This document shows, one piece after another, positions 22,945-31,092 of a stretch of DNA of 41,226 nucleotides. The notes beneath the pieces are model-generated. The model did not search any database. It saw only the letters and a list, made by a program, of their open reading frames with translations, and was not told where the DNA came from. Numbering within the stretch: the stretch's first letter is position 1; every line of letters starts with the position of its first letter. The translations under genes and the position numbers were made by a program. Source of the stretch: an uncultured Clostridia bacterium (GTDB lineage: Bacteria > Bacillota > Clostridia > Christensenellales > Aristaeellaceae); the NCBI GenBank assembly GCA_944333055.1, contig CALVKT010000044.1, positions 1-41,226 of the forward strand, given 5' to 3'.

Positions 22945-24504
22945 TTAGAAGATCGCGTACATAAACCCGGCGCCGCCGGAAGCCGCGCCCACGAAATTCG
23001 CCGCGACGAAGTACATGAACGCGTAGAGCAGCGCCACGCGCGCCGCCGCGGGCAGCGCGAGCACGGCGCGGCGCACCGCCACGCCGCGCTCCTGCAGGAC
23101 GGACACGGCGATGAGGATCGCCGTGGAGACGGCGAGGATGCGGTAGTCGTCCGCGCTCAAACCGAGGGCGAGCAGCGTGCCGTCGGTCAGCTGGGCAAAG
23201 GCGGGCGCAAAGGCCGTCTTGTAGAGCATGGCGAGCGCGTCGCCCGCGCGCAGCGCGCGGTCGAAGTACCAGCCGATGTTCACGATGAGGAACGTGCGCA
23301 GCACGCGAAAGACGTAAAACGCGCGGGACTTGACGACGCCTTCGCCAAGGCGCGCGTGGACGCGCCGGTAGGCGGGCTCCAGCAGCGCGCTCATCGCGAG
23401 GATGAAGCCGTTGTACAGGCCCCAGAGCACGTAGTTGGCCGTCGCGCCGTGCCAGACGCCCACCAGCAGGAAGACGAGGATGTTGCCCAGCGCGGCGGGC
23501 AGCGCGCGCGCCGCGTCCGCGCCCAAACGCGCCCTGGCCGCTTTGGACAGACGGCTGACGGGCCGGGTCAGCGCGAAGGGGTAGAACACGTAGTCGCGCA
23601 TCCACGCGCCCAGGCTGATGTGCCAGCGCCGCCAGAAGTCGCCCAGCGAGACGGAGAAGTACGGACGCTTGAAATTGGGGGCCAGGCGGATGCCCATCAG
23701 CTCCGCGATGCCGGTGACCAGATCGATGCCGCCGGAGAAGTCGCAGTACTGCTGCAGCGAGTAAAAGAGCACGGCGACGGCGATCACCGCGCCGCCGTAT
23801 TCGCCCTGATGGGCGAACACCTCGCTGACCAGCGGCAGCGCGCGGTCGGCGATGACCTTTTTCTTGAAAAAGCCCCAGAGCATGAGCAGCAGGCCGCGCT
23901 CGATGTTGTCCATATCAAAGCGGTGCGGCTGCATGAGCTGCGGCGCGAGCTGATCGTAGCGCGCGATCGGCCCCTGAATGAGCTGCGGGAAGAAGGAGAC
24001 GAACAGCGCAAACTTCGCCGGGTTTTGCTGCGGCGCGGTCTTGCCGTTGTACACGTCGATCAGGTAGCCCATCGACTGGAACGTGTAAAACGAGATGCCC
24101 AGCGGCAGCAGCAGATCGAGCGCCGGCAGCCCCAGCGCCTGCGCGGCGGGCGAGGCGTACTTGAGCAGCGCCAGCGCGCCGAAGTTGAGCAGCAGCACCG
24201 CAAAAAAGACGGCGCGCTGGCCGCGCCGGGTCTGCGCCTTGAGCGCCTTTTTGGCGGCGGCGTCCAGCTCGGCCTTGCGCGCCTTGAGCGCCGCCTTGCC
24301 GCGCGCGCCGATGCGCCCGATGCAAAGCGCGCCCGCCCAGGTGGAGAGCGTCGTAAGCAGCAGGAAGGGCAGCGCGCCGGCGCCGCAATAGGCGTAATAC
24401 GCGTAGCTGACCAGAAGCAGCAGCACCCACTTGAAGCGGTTCGGGCACAGATAGTACAGCGCCGCGCACAGCAGGGCGAAGGCGATCAGGAAAAACAGAG
24501 ACAT
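22945..24504 (-). CDS. MBOAT family membrane O-acyltransferase (AlgI/DltB type)
   Basis: This 519-residue protein has about ten membrane helices and the MBOAT motifs: LGISFYTFQSMGYLIDVY, FFPQLIQGPIARY, the DFWRRWHISLGAWMRDYVFY block and the catalytic His in VGVWHGATANYVLWG. MBOAT proteins move an acyl group across the membrane to an external acceptor, with an SGNH partner such as the gene just downstream. Residues about 70-95 are a charged, Lys/Ala-rich cytosolic loop longer than in AlgI. The ATG at 24504 follows GAGGGG. A promoter at 24560-24588 abuts the citC stop. No alginate or dlt genes are nearby, so the target is unknown. Confidence 0.92.
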   Translation of the reverse strand: MSLFFLIAFALLCAALYYLCPNRFKWVLLLLVSYAYYAYCGAGALPFLLLTTLSTWAGALCIGRIGARGKAALKARKAELDAAAKKALKAQTRRGQRAVFFAVLLLNFGALALLKYASPAAQALGLPALDLLLPLGISFYTFQSMGYLIDVYNGKTAPQQNPAKFALFVSFFPQLIQGPIARYDQLAPQLMQPHRFDMDNIERGLLLMLWGFFKKKVIADRALPLVSEVFAHQGEYGGAVIAVAVLFYSLQQYCDFSGGIDLVTGIAELMGIRLAPNFKRPYFSVSLGDFWRRWHISLGAWMRDYVFYPFALTRPVSRLSKAARARLGADAARALPAALGNILVFLLVGVWHGATANYVLWGLYNGFILAMSALLEPAYRRVHARLGEGVVKSRAFYVFRVLRTFLIVNIGWYFDRALRAGDALAMLYKTAFAPAFAQLTDGTLLALGLSADDYRILAVSTAILIAVSVLQERGVAVRRAVLALPAAARVALLYAFMYFVAANFVGAASGGAGFMYAIF

Positions 24505-24559
24505 GCGGTTCCCCTCGACATGATGAAATCAGAAGAAAAGACGGACAAACACAGCGATG

Positions 24560-24588
24560 ACGATACCATGTTTCGCCGGGCGTGTCAA
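24560..24588 (-). promoter_or_regulatory. Promoter for the MBOAT-SGNH pair
   Basis: Minus-strand perfect TTGACA (24583-24588) next to the citC stop, 17 nt, then TATCGT (24560-24565) preceded by TGG, an extended -10. It suggests the pair is transcribed apart from citC. Confidence 0.5.
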
Positions 24589-24589
24589 G

Positions 24590-25645
24590 TCAGTGGTGCA
24601 CGACGTCCGCGCAGGCGCGGATGCGCGAGACGGCGCGCGCGCCGTCGGGGCCGGTCAGGTAGGCGTAGGTCGTATCGGGGACGAGCGGGCGGATGGCGTC
24701 CATCTGCCCGTCGTGGATGAGCTGGCGCACGTGCGAGGCGCTGATGGGCGCGCCGCCCTCTTCCCGGCGCGGGATGACGCGCACCTGCACGCCCGCGCGG
24801 GGCAGCGTGTCGAGCAGCGCTTCATTGTAGAGGTTCGTGGCGGCGGAGAACGGCTCCTCGCCGACGTAGCGGCAGGTCAGGTTGAGCGCGGCGGCGATGC
24901 GCGCAAAGAGCGCGGCGTCCAGCGCGGCGTGCGTGCGGGTGACGAGCGCGTCGTCCTTGAGAAAGTAGGAGGGGAACGTCGCCGCGGAGATCATGTAGCT
25001 GCCGGAGGAGACGACGCTCACGTGGGGATGCCGCGCGGCGGCGGCGCGCACCATCGCCATGCGGTCCTCAAAGGGCACGAGGCTCCTGTCCTCGCTGAGC
25101 ACGAAGAGCACCACGCGCGCGTGATGCGCGGCGGCCTGCTCAAGCAGATACGCGTGGCCGTTGGTGAAGGGGTTGGCGTTCATCACCAGCGCCGCGCCGG
25201 GCGTCTCAAGGCTGCTTGCGGGCAGCTGATTTTTAAGCGCGCGCAGGTAGCGCGCAAAGCCGTCGCGCCGGTTTTCCATGAAGACGAGGCGATCGTCCAC
25301 GCGCGCGACCTCGTAAAAGCCGCACGGCGCGAAAAAGCGCGCGCTGTCGCACTTGGTGTAGAGAAACAGGTGGGTGTGGCCGCGCGCCGCCTGCACCTGC
25401 GTGAGATGGGCGACGAGCTCGGCCATCAGCCCTTCGCCGCGATGCGCGCCGGAGACGGCCATGCAGCGCAGCGTGTTGGCGAATATGGAGCCGGTGGCGA
25501 TCATCTCGCCGTCCTCGTCAAACACGCCGGCGCTGTAGGAGAGGTTCCGGTCGCGCAGGATGCCCTCGGCGGCGAGCAGCGCGTCCATCTGCGCCTGCGC
25601 GCGCCTGTCGCGGGGGGAGATTTCGCCGATCGAATAGCTGCTCAT
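24590..25645 (-). CDS. citC: [Citrate (pro-3S)-lyase] ligase
   Basis: CitC acetylates the prosthetic group of the citrate lyase acyl carrier protein, switching the enzyme on. The 351-residue protein has the two expected parts: an N-terminal acetyltransferase-like domain (about 1-135, with GEGLMAELVAHL and FFAPCGFYEVARVDDRLVFM) and a C-terminal nucleotidyltransferase domain starting NANPFTNGHAYLLEQAA, with a late ISASHVRQLI. The ATG at 25645 has GGAGG 7 nt upstream. It is divergent from citXG, 174 nt apart. The lyase subunits CitD, CitE and CitF are not in the window. Confidence 0.92.
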   Translation of the reverse strand: MSSYSIGEISPRDRRAQAQMDALLAAEGILRDRNLSYSAGVFDEDGEMIATGSIFANTLRCMAVSGAHRGEGLMAELVAHLTQVQAARGHTHLFLYTKCDSARFFAPCGFYEVARVDDRLVFMENRRDGFARYLRALKNQLPASSLETPGAALVMNANPFTNGHAYLLEQAAAHHARVVLFVLSEDRSLVPFEDRMAMVRAAAARHPHVSVVSSGSYMISAATFPSYFLKDDALVTRTHAALDAALFARIAAALNLTCRYVGEEPFSAATNLYNEALLDTLPRAGVQVRVIPRREEGGAPISASHVRQLIHDGQMDAIRPLVPDTTYAYLTGPDGARAVSRIRACADVVHH

Positions 25646-25682
25646 GGTCTTCCTCCTGACGCTGTTGGGATGGGGATGCCCC

Positions 25683-25691
25683 ATTATACCA
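25683..25691 (-). promoter_or_regulatory. Extended -10 promoter element for citC
   Basis: On the minus strand TGG-TATAAT lies about 38 nt before the citC start. No good -35 box is seen, so it may need an activator. Confidence 0.5.
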
Positions 25692-25757
25692 TGAATCGCT
25701 GCGCCGTGCACCGGTTTTGGACAGATCGGCGTGCGGAGCGGCGCGGAAAAGCGCGCC

Positions 25758-25786
25758 TTGCGCACACAGGGAGATTCTGATACAAT
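25758..25786 (+). promoter_or_regulatory. Promoter for citXG
   Basis: TTGCGC (25758-25763), 17 nt, TACAAT (25781-25786), 33 nt before the ATG. It faces away from the citC promoter, about 70 nt apart. Confidence 0.55.
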
Positions 25787-25819
25787 GAAGGCCAATGAAG
25801 ATGCAAAGGAGAGCGGGCG

Positions 25820-27208
25820 ATGGATGCACGTGCAGGGGTGACGGTCGCGGACATGATGCAGGCGCGGGAGGCGCGCGCCGCGATGCAGCGGGCGCTGCTC
25901 GCGCGCCATGCCGGCGCGGCGGTCGTCTGCCTGACGATGAACGTCGCCGGCCCGGTGAAGACTACGCCCGCCATCGAGCGCGCATTTGAGTGGGGCGTGT
26001 CGCGCGTGCGCGCGGTGCTCGCGGGGCACGCGCCGGTGCAGGAGGCGGCCATCCACGAGAAGACCGGCCCGGAGGCCGTCTTCGCGGTGCGCGGCGACGC
26101 GCGGGAGATCAAGCGCAGGCTCTGCCAGCTGGAGGACGGCTTTGCGATGGGCCGCCTGCTGGACATCGACGTGATCGGCCCGGACGGCGAGAAGATCGCG
26201 CGCACGGCGCTGGGCCTGCCGCCGCGCAAGTGCCTGCTGTGCGGACAGGATGCGCCCGTGTGCGCCAGAAACCGGACGCACACGGTGGAGGAACTCTTTG
26301 CGCGCACGCATGCGATCATCGACGCGCACTTCATGGACGAGCGCGCCCGGCAGATCGCGCAGCAGGCGCAGCGCGCGCTGCTGTGCGAGGCGGCCATCGC
26401 GCCCAAGCCGGGGCTGGTGGACCGGCTGAACGCCGGGGCGCACGCGGACATGGATCTCTTCACGTTCATCGACAGCGCCTGCGCGCTGCGCGGCTACTTC
26501 GAGACCTGCGCGCGCACCGGCATCGCGCATCGCGGCGGGGACGCGCAGGCGTGCTTTGACGCGCTGCGCGCGCAGGGGCTGCTGGCGGAGCAGGCGATGC
26601 GCGAGGCGACAGGCGGCGTGAACACGCACAAGGGCGCGATCTTCTCGATGGGCGTCTTTTGCGCGGCGCTGGGCATGGGCACAGAGGAGCCGGTCGAAGC
26701 GGCGCTGCTGCGCTGCGGCGCGATGACCGGCGCGCGCATGCGACAGGAGCTGGCGCGAATCGACGGGAGCGAGGCGCGCACGTTCGGCGAGGCGTATTAT
26801 CAGGCGCGGCGCGCGGGCGGCGTGCGCGCGGAGGCGGCGGGCGGCTTTGCCTCCGTGCGGGAGACGGCGCTGCCCCGGCTCCGGCGCGCGCTCGATGCGG
26901 GCGTCTCCCTCAACGACGCGGGCCTGTGCGCGCTGGTCTGCCTCATGGCGTGCGTGCAGGACACCAACGCGGTGCGAAGGGGCGGCGAGGCGGGCGCGCA
27001 GCGGCTGCGCCGGGAGGCGGCCGCGCTGGATGGCGAGATCGAACGCGCGCTGGCGGACGGCGCGCTGATGGCGCGGATGGCCGACGTGCGCGCGCAGATG
27101 ACGCGCATGGACACGGCCTGCACGCAGGCGGGCATCAGCCCCGGCGGCTGCGCCGACCTGCTGGCCATGACGCTGCTCGCGCACTTTGCGGCGCAACCGA
27201 ATCCATAA
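25820..27208 (+). CDS. citXG: CitX-CitG fusion: holo-ACP synthase / triphosphoribosyl-dephospho-CoA synthase
   Basis: This 462-residue protein fuses two steps that build and attach the citrate lyase prosthetic group. Residues about 1-155 are CitX, the transferase, with GRLLDIDVIGPDGEKI and LGLPPRKCLLCGQDAPVC. Residues about 165-462 are CitG, which makes triphosphoribosyl-dephospho-CoA, with APKPGLVDRLNAGAH, the GGVNTHKGAIFSMG block and a C-terminal PGGCADLLAMTLLAHF. Fused CitXG proteins are known in some bacteria. GGAGA lies 8 nt before the ATG at 25820. It diverges from citC. No citrate transporter or lyase subunits are nearby. Confidence 0.92.
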   Translation: MDARAGVTVADMMQAREARAAMQRALLARHAGAAVVCLTMNVAGPVKTTPAIERAFEWGVSRVRAVLAGHAPVQEAAIHEKTGPEAVFAVRGDAREIKRRLCQLEDGFAMGRLLDIDVIGPDGEKIARTALGLPPRKCLLCGQDAPVCARNRTHTVEELFARTHAIIDAHFMDERARQIAQQAQRALLCEAAIAPKPGLVDRLNAGAHADMDLFTFIDSACALRGYFETCARTGIAHRGGDAQACFDALRAQGLLAEQAMREATGGVNTHKGAIFSMGVFCAALGMGTEEPVEAALLRCGAMTGARMRQELARIDGSEARTFGEAYYQARRAGGVRAEAAGGFASVRETALPRLRRALDAGVSLNDAGLCALVCLMACVQDTNAVRRGGEAGAQRLRREAAALDGEIERALADGALMARMADVRAQMTRMDTACTQAGISPGGCADLLAMTLLAHFAAQPNP

Positions 27209-27381
27209 AGATCGCAGAGAAAAGCGGAGAACAGGAAGGAGCCGTTTCGCGCACGCCTGCGTGGGTCGAGGGGTTTCGTCTTATCGCAGCGGCGTGAAGC
27301 GGCGCTGCCCTGGGCGTGAACACAATATATGCGTGCACATCCACCGCGTATGTGCGAAGGCATCATGGCCGTTCGCCATAA

Positions 27382-27417
27382 AATCGCCTGTCCTTTCTTA
27401 ATGGAGGACAGGCGATT
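27382..27417. terminator. Terminator-like hairpin in citXG / AEC convergent gap
   Basis: A perfect 13-bp stem AATCGCCTGTCCT/AGGACAGGCGATT (27382-27394 with 27405-27417), 10-nt loop. TTTT follows on the minus strand, and a weaker GTTGTTGT on the plus strand. The rest of the 327-nt gap (27209-27535) shows no gene. Confidence 0.65.
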
Positions 27418-27535
27418 GTTGTGTGCAACGCTTTGCTTCCGCCCGCATGACGCACGGGTGGATTTCTGTCTCGCTTCGCTCAGCTGCCTGAAGGCTTCTG
27501 CCGCACGCGGCCCGCAGCGCGATGCGGCGAGAACA

Positions 27536-28426
27536 TCACAGCAGCATGCTCATCACCGGCACGGTGATCAGCGAGAGCAGGGTCGAATAGGCGATGGCGC
27601 GCGCGGCGAAGATCTTGTCGCCGCCGTAGAGCTCGGCCTGCATGGCGGTCATCGTGCCGCTGGGCATGGCGGTGAGCAGGAAGAGGGTGGAGGCGACGGC
27701 GGCGTCGAGCGGCAGCAGGCGCACGGCGAGGAGCACCAGCAGCGGCAGCACGATCAGCCGCAGCGCGGCGGAGAGGTGATAGTCGATGTCCTTGAAGTCG
27801 CCCGGATGCACGCCGCACACGCGCGTGCCGATGAGCAGCATGCTCAGCGGCGTGGTCAGCCCGCCCACGAGGGAGAGCACCTCGCCCGCGATCTGCGGCA
27901 GCGTGATGTTGGCGCAGAACAGCGCGATGCCCACGGCGGCGGAGATGACGTTGGGGTTGAGCAGCACGCGGCGCAGGGAGATGTTCTCCCTGCCGCTGAA
28001 CAGGCTGACGCCGACGGTCCACGTGATGAACGTGAAGGCGATGTTGTAGGCGACGGCGTAGATCATCCAGTCCGGGTTGACGGCGAGGATGATGGGATAG
28101 CCCATGAAGCCGCAGTTGGAAAAGCCCGCCAGATTGGCCAGCACGGCGCGCCGCGCGTGCGGCCGCTTGCCAAAGAGCAGCAGCGCGGCGAAGATCGCCG
28201 CGAGCATGAACACGGCGGACAGGCCCAGCGTGATCGCGAAGTTGACGAGCACGTCCATGGAGAACGGGCGCTGCATGTTGTAGACGGTCAGGCAGGGCAG
28301 CGTGACGTGGATGACGATCTGCGTGACGCCGCGGATCGTCTCGTCCGTGAAATACTGAAGGCGGCGGCACATCGCGCCGATGAGCACGACGATGAAGAGG
28401 ATGATGACCTGCGTGGTGACGGACAT
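27536..28426 (-). CDS. AEC (auxin efflux carrier) family permease
   Basis: The 296-residue protein has about ten helices in the two-fold AEC pattern. Visible motifs are VIHVTLPCLTVYNMQRPF (a conserved proline in a broken helix), LANLAGFSNCGFMGYPII and the matching second-half stretch TAMPSGTMTAMQAELYGGD. Bacterial AEC proteins carry organic acids such as malate or malonate, or amino acids. The long reading starts at 28447, but the ATG at 28426 has AAGGAG 8 nt upstream, so I use that. It lies 58 nt after the CofE-like gene, with a hairpin (28448-28473) between them. A link to citrate metabolism is possible but unsupported. Confidence 0.85.
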   Translation of the reverse strand: MSVTTQVIILFIVVLIGAMCRRLQYFTDETIRGVTQIVIHVTLPCLTVYNMQRPFSMDVLVNFAITLGLSAVFMLAAIFAALLLFGKRPHARRAVLANLAGFSNCGFMGYPIILAVNPDWMIYAVAYNIAFTFITWTVGVSLFSGRENISLRRVLLNPNVISAAVGIALFCANITLPQIAGEVLSLVGGLTTPLSMLLIGTRVCGVHPGDFKDIDYHLSAALRLIVLPLLVLLAVRLLPLDAAVASTLFLLTAMPSGTMTAMQAELYGGDKIFAARAIAYSTLLSLITVPVMSMLL

Positions 28427-28447
28427 GGCAAAGACTCCTTCTGTCAT

Positions 28448-28473
28448 GAAAATGGGCAGCCGCCCGGCTGCCC
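28448..28473 (-). terminator. Hairpin terminator after the CofE-like gene
   Basis: Stem GGGCAGCC/GGCTGCCC (28454-28461 with 28466-28473), 4-nt loop, followed on the minus strand by ATTTTC. The weak T-run suggests partial termination before the AEC gene. Confidence 0.55.
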
Positions 28474-28484
28474 GAAGGGGAGAA

Positions 28485-29228
28485 TCAGGCGTCCAGCGGC
28501 CTGATGAGGATGAACGGCGTGAGCTCGTCGCCCTGGCCGGAGGGGTTGTCGCGCATCGCGTCCTGAATCTGCTCGTCGGAGAGCGGGAAGCGGGTGCCCT
28601 TGCCCAGCTGGTTCTGGTCGAAGTCGTTGGCGTCCATGACGACGGTGGGCACGCCGGTGGCGGCCTCCAGCGCGTCGCACAGGGCGACCGGATTTTCCGG
28701 ATTGATCACGCCCATCGTGTGATACTGCTCAAAGGAGGAGTCCGGGTAGAAGCCGTCGATGCCCGCCACGCCGTGGCCGCAGATCTTGTAGAACAGGCCG
28801 CGGATGCCGAAGGGGCGCGTCACGGCGGAGACGGCGGCGGCCAGCAGCACGCGCGGCAGGCCGCAGATCTCGATGGTCAGCTGCATCTTGTAGGGCTGGT
28901 GCATGCCGATGCCGGTGGAATTGTGCCCGGCGAACGGGGAGAGCAGGCGCGCCCAGAAGCCGGGGTGCGTGTCCTCCAGCGTGCGCACGTTGCCGGTGCA
29001 CATGCCCATGACCTTCGCGGTGAAGGAGAGGCAGTCGCCCGGCTGATACAGCGGCAGCACGTAGCGGCGCACCAGCTCCGCCTGATCCTCGTTGGGCTGC
29101 ACAAAGTGCGTTTGAATGGCGTAGCGCTGATAGCGCCGCCCGTCCCTGCCCTCCAGAATGCCGCGGTCAAAATAGATCACGCCGTCTTTTTCACAGCGCG
29201 TGGATTCCACATTCTTAGAAGCGCCCAT
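28485..29228 (-). CDS. CofE-like (F420-0:gamma-glutamyl ligase family) protein
   Basis: This 247-residue protein resembles the CofE fold, an amide-bond ligase that adds glutamate to coenzyme F420-0. It has the early QRYAIQTHFVQPNED followed by YQPGDCLSFTAKVMGMCTG, similar to the GD-x-x-x-x-x-x-K-x-V-A block of CofE, and a late VVMDANDFDQN. Many anaerobic Firmicutes that seem to lack F420 carry such proteins, with unknown substrates. The ATG at 29228 has GGGGAGG 5 nt upstream; a longer reading from 29270 lacks that. It has a near-perfect promoter at 29336-29364. The family is likely; the activity is unknown. Confidence 0.68.
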   Translation of the reverse strand: MGASKNVESTRCEKDGVIYFDRGILEGRDGRRYQRYAIQTHFVQPNEDQAELVRRYVLPLYQPGDCLSFTAKVMGMCTGNVRTLEDTHPGFWARLLSPFAGHNSTGIGMHQPYKMQLTIEICGLPRVLLAAAVSAVTRPFGIRGLFYKICGHGVAGIDGFYPDSSFEQYHTMGVINPENPVALCDALEAATGVPTVVMDANDFDQNQLGKGTRFPLSDEQIQDAMRDNPSGQGDELTPFILIRPLDA

Positions 29229-29335
29229 GGTTGCCTCCCCGGCCGTTTGCGGCCTCTCATCGTCTTGCACAGCGGATCACCTGCCTTTCTGCCGGTAGGT
29301 TGTCCGCTTTTTTCCTCGTTTATCAGGATCACCCT

Positions 29336-29364
29336 ATTGTACATGATGCGGCTGCGAATGTCAA
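29336..29364 (-). promoter_or_regulatory. Promoter for the CofE-like gene
   Basis: Minus-strand perfect TTGACA (29359-29364), 17 nt, TACAAT (29336-29341), about 108 nt from the start codon. No hairpin or known riboswitch is obvious in that leader. Confidence 0.75.
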
Positions 29365-29433
29365 TTTTTCCCGGCGCGCGCGGCGAAAAAAACCGGCCCC
29401 GCGCATAAAGAGGAAGGAAAAGGCAAAACGTTG

Positions 29434-29462
29434 TTGCAAAAACGCGGCGTTTGGGCTATAAT
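29434..29462 (+). promoter_or_regulatory. Promoter for serS
   Basis: TTGCAA (29434-29439), 17 nt, TATAAT (29457-29462), 52 nt before the ATG. The short leader leaves no room for a T-box. Confidence 0.68.
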
Positions 29463-29514
29463 CCGACAGGAAGGGAAACCCAGGTTTTGACCGATTTGGA
29501 AAGGAAGAAGACAG

Positions 29515-30810
29515 ATGCTGGACATCAACATGATTCGCAAGACGCCGGACATCGTGCGCGAAAATATGAAGAAGAAGTTTCAGGACGCCAAGCTCTACCT
29601 CGTGGACGAGGTGATCGACCTGGACATCAAGAACCGCGAGGCCATGCAGCAGGCCGACGCGCTGCGCAATCAGCGCAAGGTGCTCTCCAGGGAGATCGGC
29701 GGGCTGATGAAGCAGGGCAAGCGCGAGGAGGCCGAGGCGGCCAAAGCGAAGGTCGCGGAGCTGGCGCAGGAGCTGACCCGGCTGGAGGCGCTTGAGGAGG
29801 AATACGCGGCGGAGATCAAAAAGCGCATGCAGGTGATCCCGCAGATCATCGACGAGAGCGTGCCCATCGGCAAGGACGACAGCGAGAACGTGGAGATCGC
29901 GCGCTACGGCGAGCCGGTCGTGCCGAACTTTGAGATCCCGTATCACGTGGAGATCATGGAGAAGCTCGCGGGCATCGACATCGACTCCGCCCGCAAGACC
30001 TCCGGCAATGGCTTCTACTACCTGACCGGCGACATCGCGCGGCTGCACAGCGCCTGCCTGTCCTATGCGCGCGATTTCATGATCGACCGCGGCTTCACCT
30101 ACTGCATCCCGCCGTACATGATCCGCGCCAACGTGGTGACGGGCGTCATGTCCTTTGCGGAGATGGAGAACATGATGTACAAGATCGAGGGCGAGGATCT
30201 GTACCTGATCGGCACGTCCGAGCACTCGATGATCGGCAAGTTCATCGACACCATCCTCACCGAGGATCAGCTCCCGCAGACGCTGACCAGCTATTCCCCC
30301 TGCTTCCGCAAGGAGGTCGGCGCGCACGGCATCGAGGAGCGCGGCGTGTACCGCATCCACCAGTTCGAGAAGCAGGAGATGATCGTCGTGTGCAAGCCGG
30401 AGGACTCCATGATGTGGTACAACCGGCTCTGGCAGAACACGGTCGATTACTTCCGCAGCCTCGACATCCCGGTGCGCACGCTGGAGTGCTGCTCCGGCGA
30501 TCTGGCCGACCTGAAGGTCAAGTCCTGCGACGTGGAGGCGTGGAGCCCGCGCCAGAAGAAGTACTTTGAGGTCGGTTCCTGCTCGACGCTGGGCGACGCG
30601 CAGGCCCGCCGCCTCGGCATCCGCGTCAAGGGCGAGGACGGCCGCAAGTACTTCGCGCACACGCTCAACAACACCTGTGTGGCGCCGCCGCGCATGCTCA
30701 TCGCGTTTCTGGAAAACAACCTGAACGCCGACGGCTCCGTGCGCATCCCGGAGGCCCTGCGTCCGTACATGGGCTTCAAGGACGTCATCAAGCCGGCGGA
30801 GAAGAAGTAA
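29515..30810 (+). CDS. serS: Seryl-tRNA synthetase, divergent type
   Basis: This 431-residue class II synthetase charges tRNA-Ser. The N-terminal coiled-coil arm (about 28-105) has LRNQRKVLSREIGGLMK, and the core has GTSEHSMIGKF, motif 2 PCFRKEVGAHGIEERGVYRI followed by HQFEKQEM, and motif 3. Motif 3 reads TLNNTCVAPPRMLIAFLENN, while common bacterial SerS has LNGSGLAVGRT-x-x-A-x-LEN; the class II arginine is kept. The core segment NGFYYLTGDIARLHSACL is also unlike common bacterial SerS. It looks like a distinct SerS lineage, still intact. GGAAAGGAAG precedes the ATG. A terminator at 30868-30895 ends it. Confidence 0.93.
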   Translation: MLDINMIRKTPDIVRENMKKKFQDAKLYLVDEVIDLDIKNREAMQQADALRNQRKVLSREIGGLMKQGKREEAEAAKAKVAELAQELTRLEALEEEYAAEIKKRMQVIPQIIDESVPIGKDDSENVEIARYGEPVVPNFEIPYHVEIMEKLAGIDIDSARKTSGNGFYYLTGDIARLHSACLSYARDFMIDRGFTYCIPPYMIRANVVTGVMSFAEMENMMYKIEGEDLYLIGTSEHSMIGKFIDTILTEDQLPQTLTSYSPCFRKEVGAHGIEERGVYRIHQFEKQEMIVVCKPEDSMMWYNRLWQNTVDYFRSLDIPVRTLECCSGDLADLKVKSCDVEAWSPRQKKYFEVGSCSTLGDAQARRLGIRVKGEDGRKYFAHTLNNTCVAPPRMLIAFLENNLNADGSVRIPEALRPYMGFKDVIKPAEKK

Positions 30811-30867
30811 ATCAGGCGCCGCGAAGCGGGGAGGGTTCCGCCTGCTGCGGCCCGACGGCTCATCCGC

Positions 30868-30895
30868 ATCTCCCGGATTGCTCCGGGAGATTTTT
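30868..30895 (+). terminator. Terminator after serS
   Basis: Perfect 10-bp stem ATCTCCCGGA/TCCGGGAGAT (30868-30877 with 30882-30891), 4-nt loop, then TTTT. The remaining part of the 282-nt gap (30811-31092) shows no gene. Confidence 0.9.
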
Positions 30896-31092
30896 GCTGG
30901 AGGCGATAGGCGTTTACGCCCGAACCCTTCCGCCGCAAAACGTTCAATCGCAGGCTGCCGTCCGTGGCGGCACATCGGCGGGCGGCGCGCCATGCGCATT
31001 GGCGGGACGATGGGCTGCCGCCCAGTTCTCATGCGCGCTTCGCGGGAGCTTCAAGTGTGTTTGCGAGCCATAATCAGAAAGGAGCGCTTCCC

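Noticed and set aside
21421-24720. A 1099-codon plus-strand frame antisense to the MBOAT and SGNH genes
   Set aside because: Shadow frame of GC-rich genes; no start signal and no motif.
29229-29341. Possible riboswitch in the CofE-like leader (about 108 nt)
   Set aside because: I see no conserved core of a known class and no terminator hairpin.
30811-30840. GCCGCGAAGCGGGG segment after serS, slightly like the tail of repeat copies B and C
   Set aside because: The match is short and none of the paired hairpins is present; it may be chance in GC-rich DNA.
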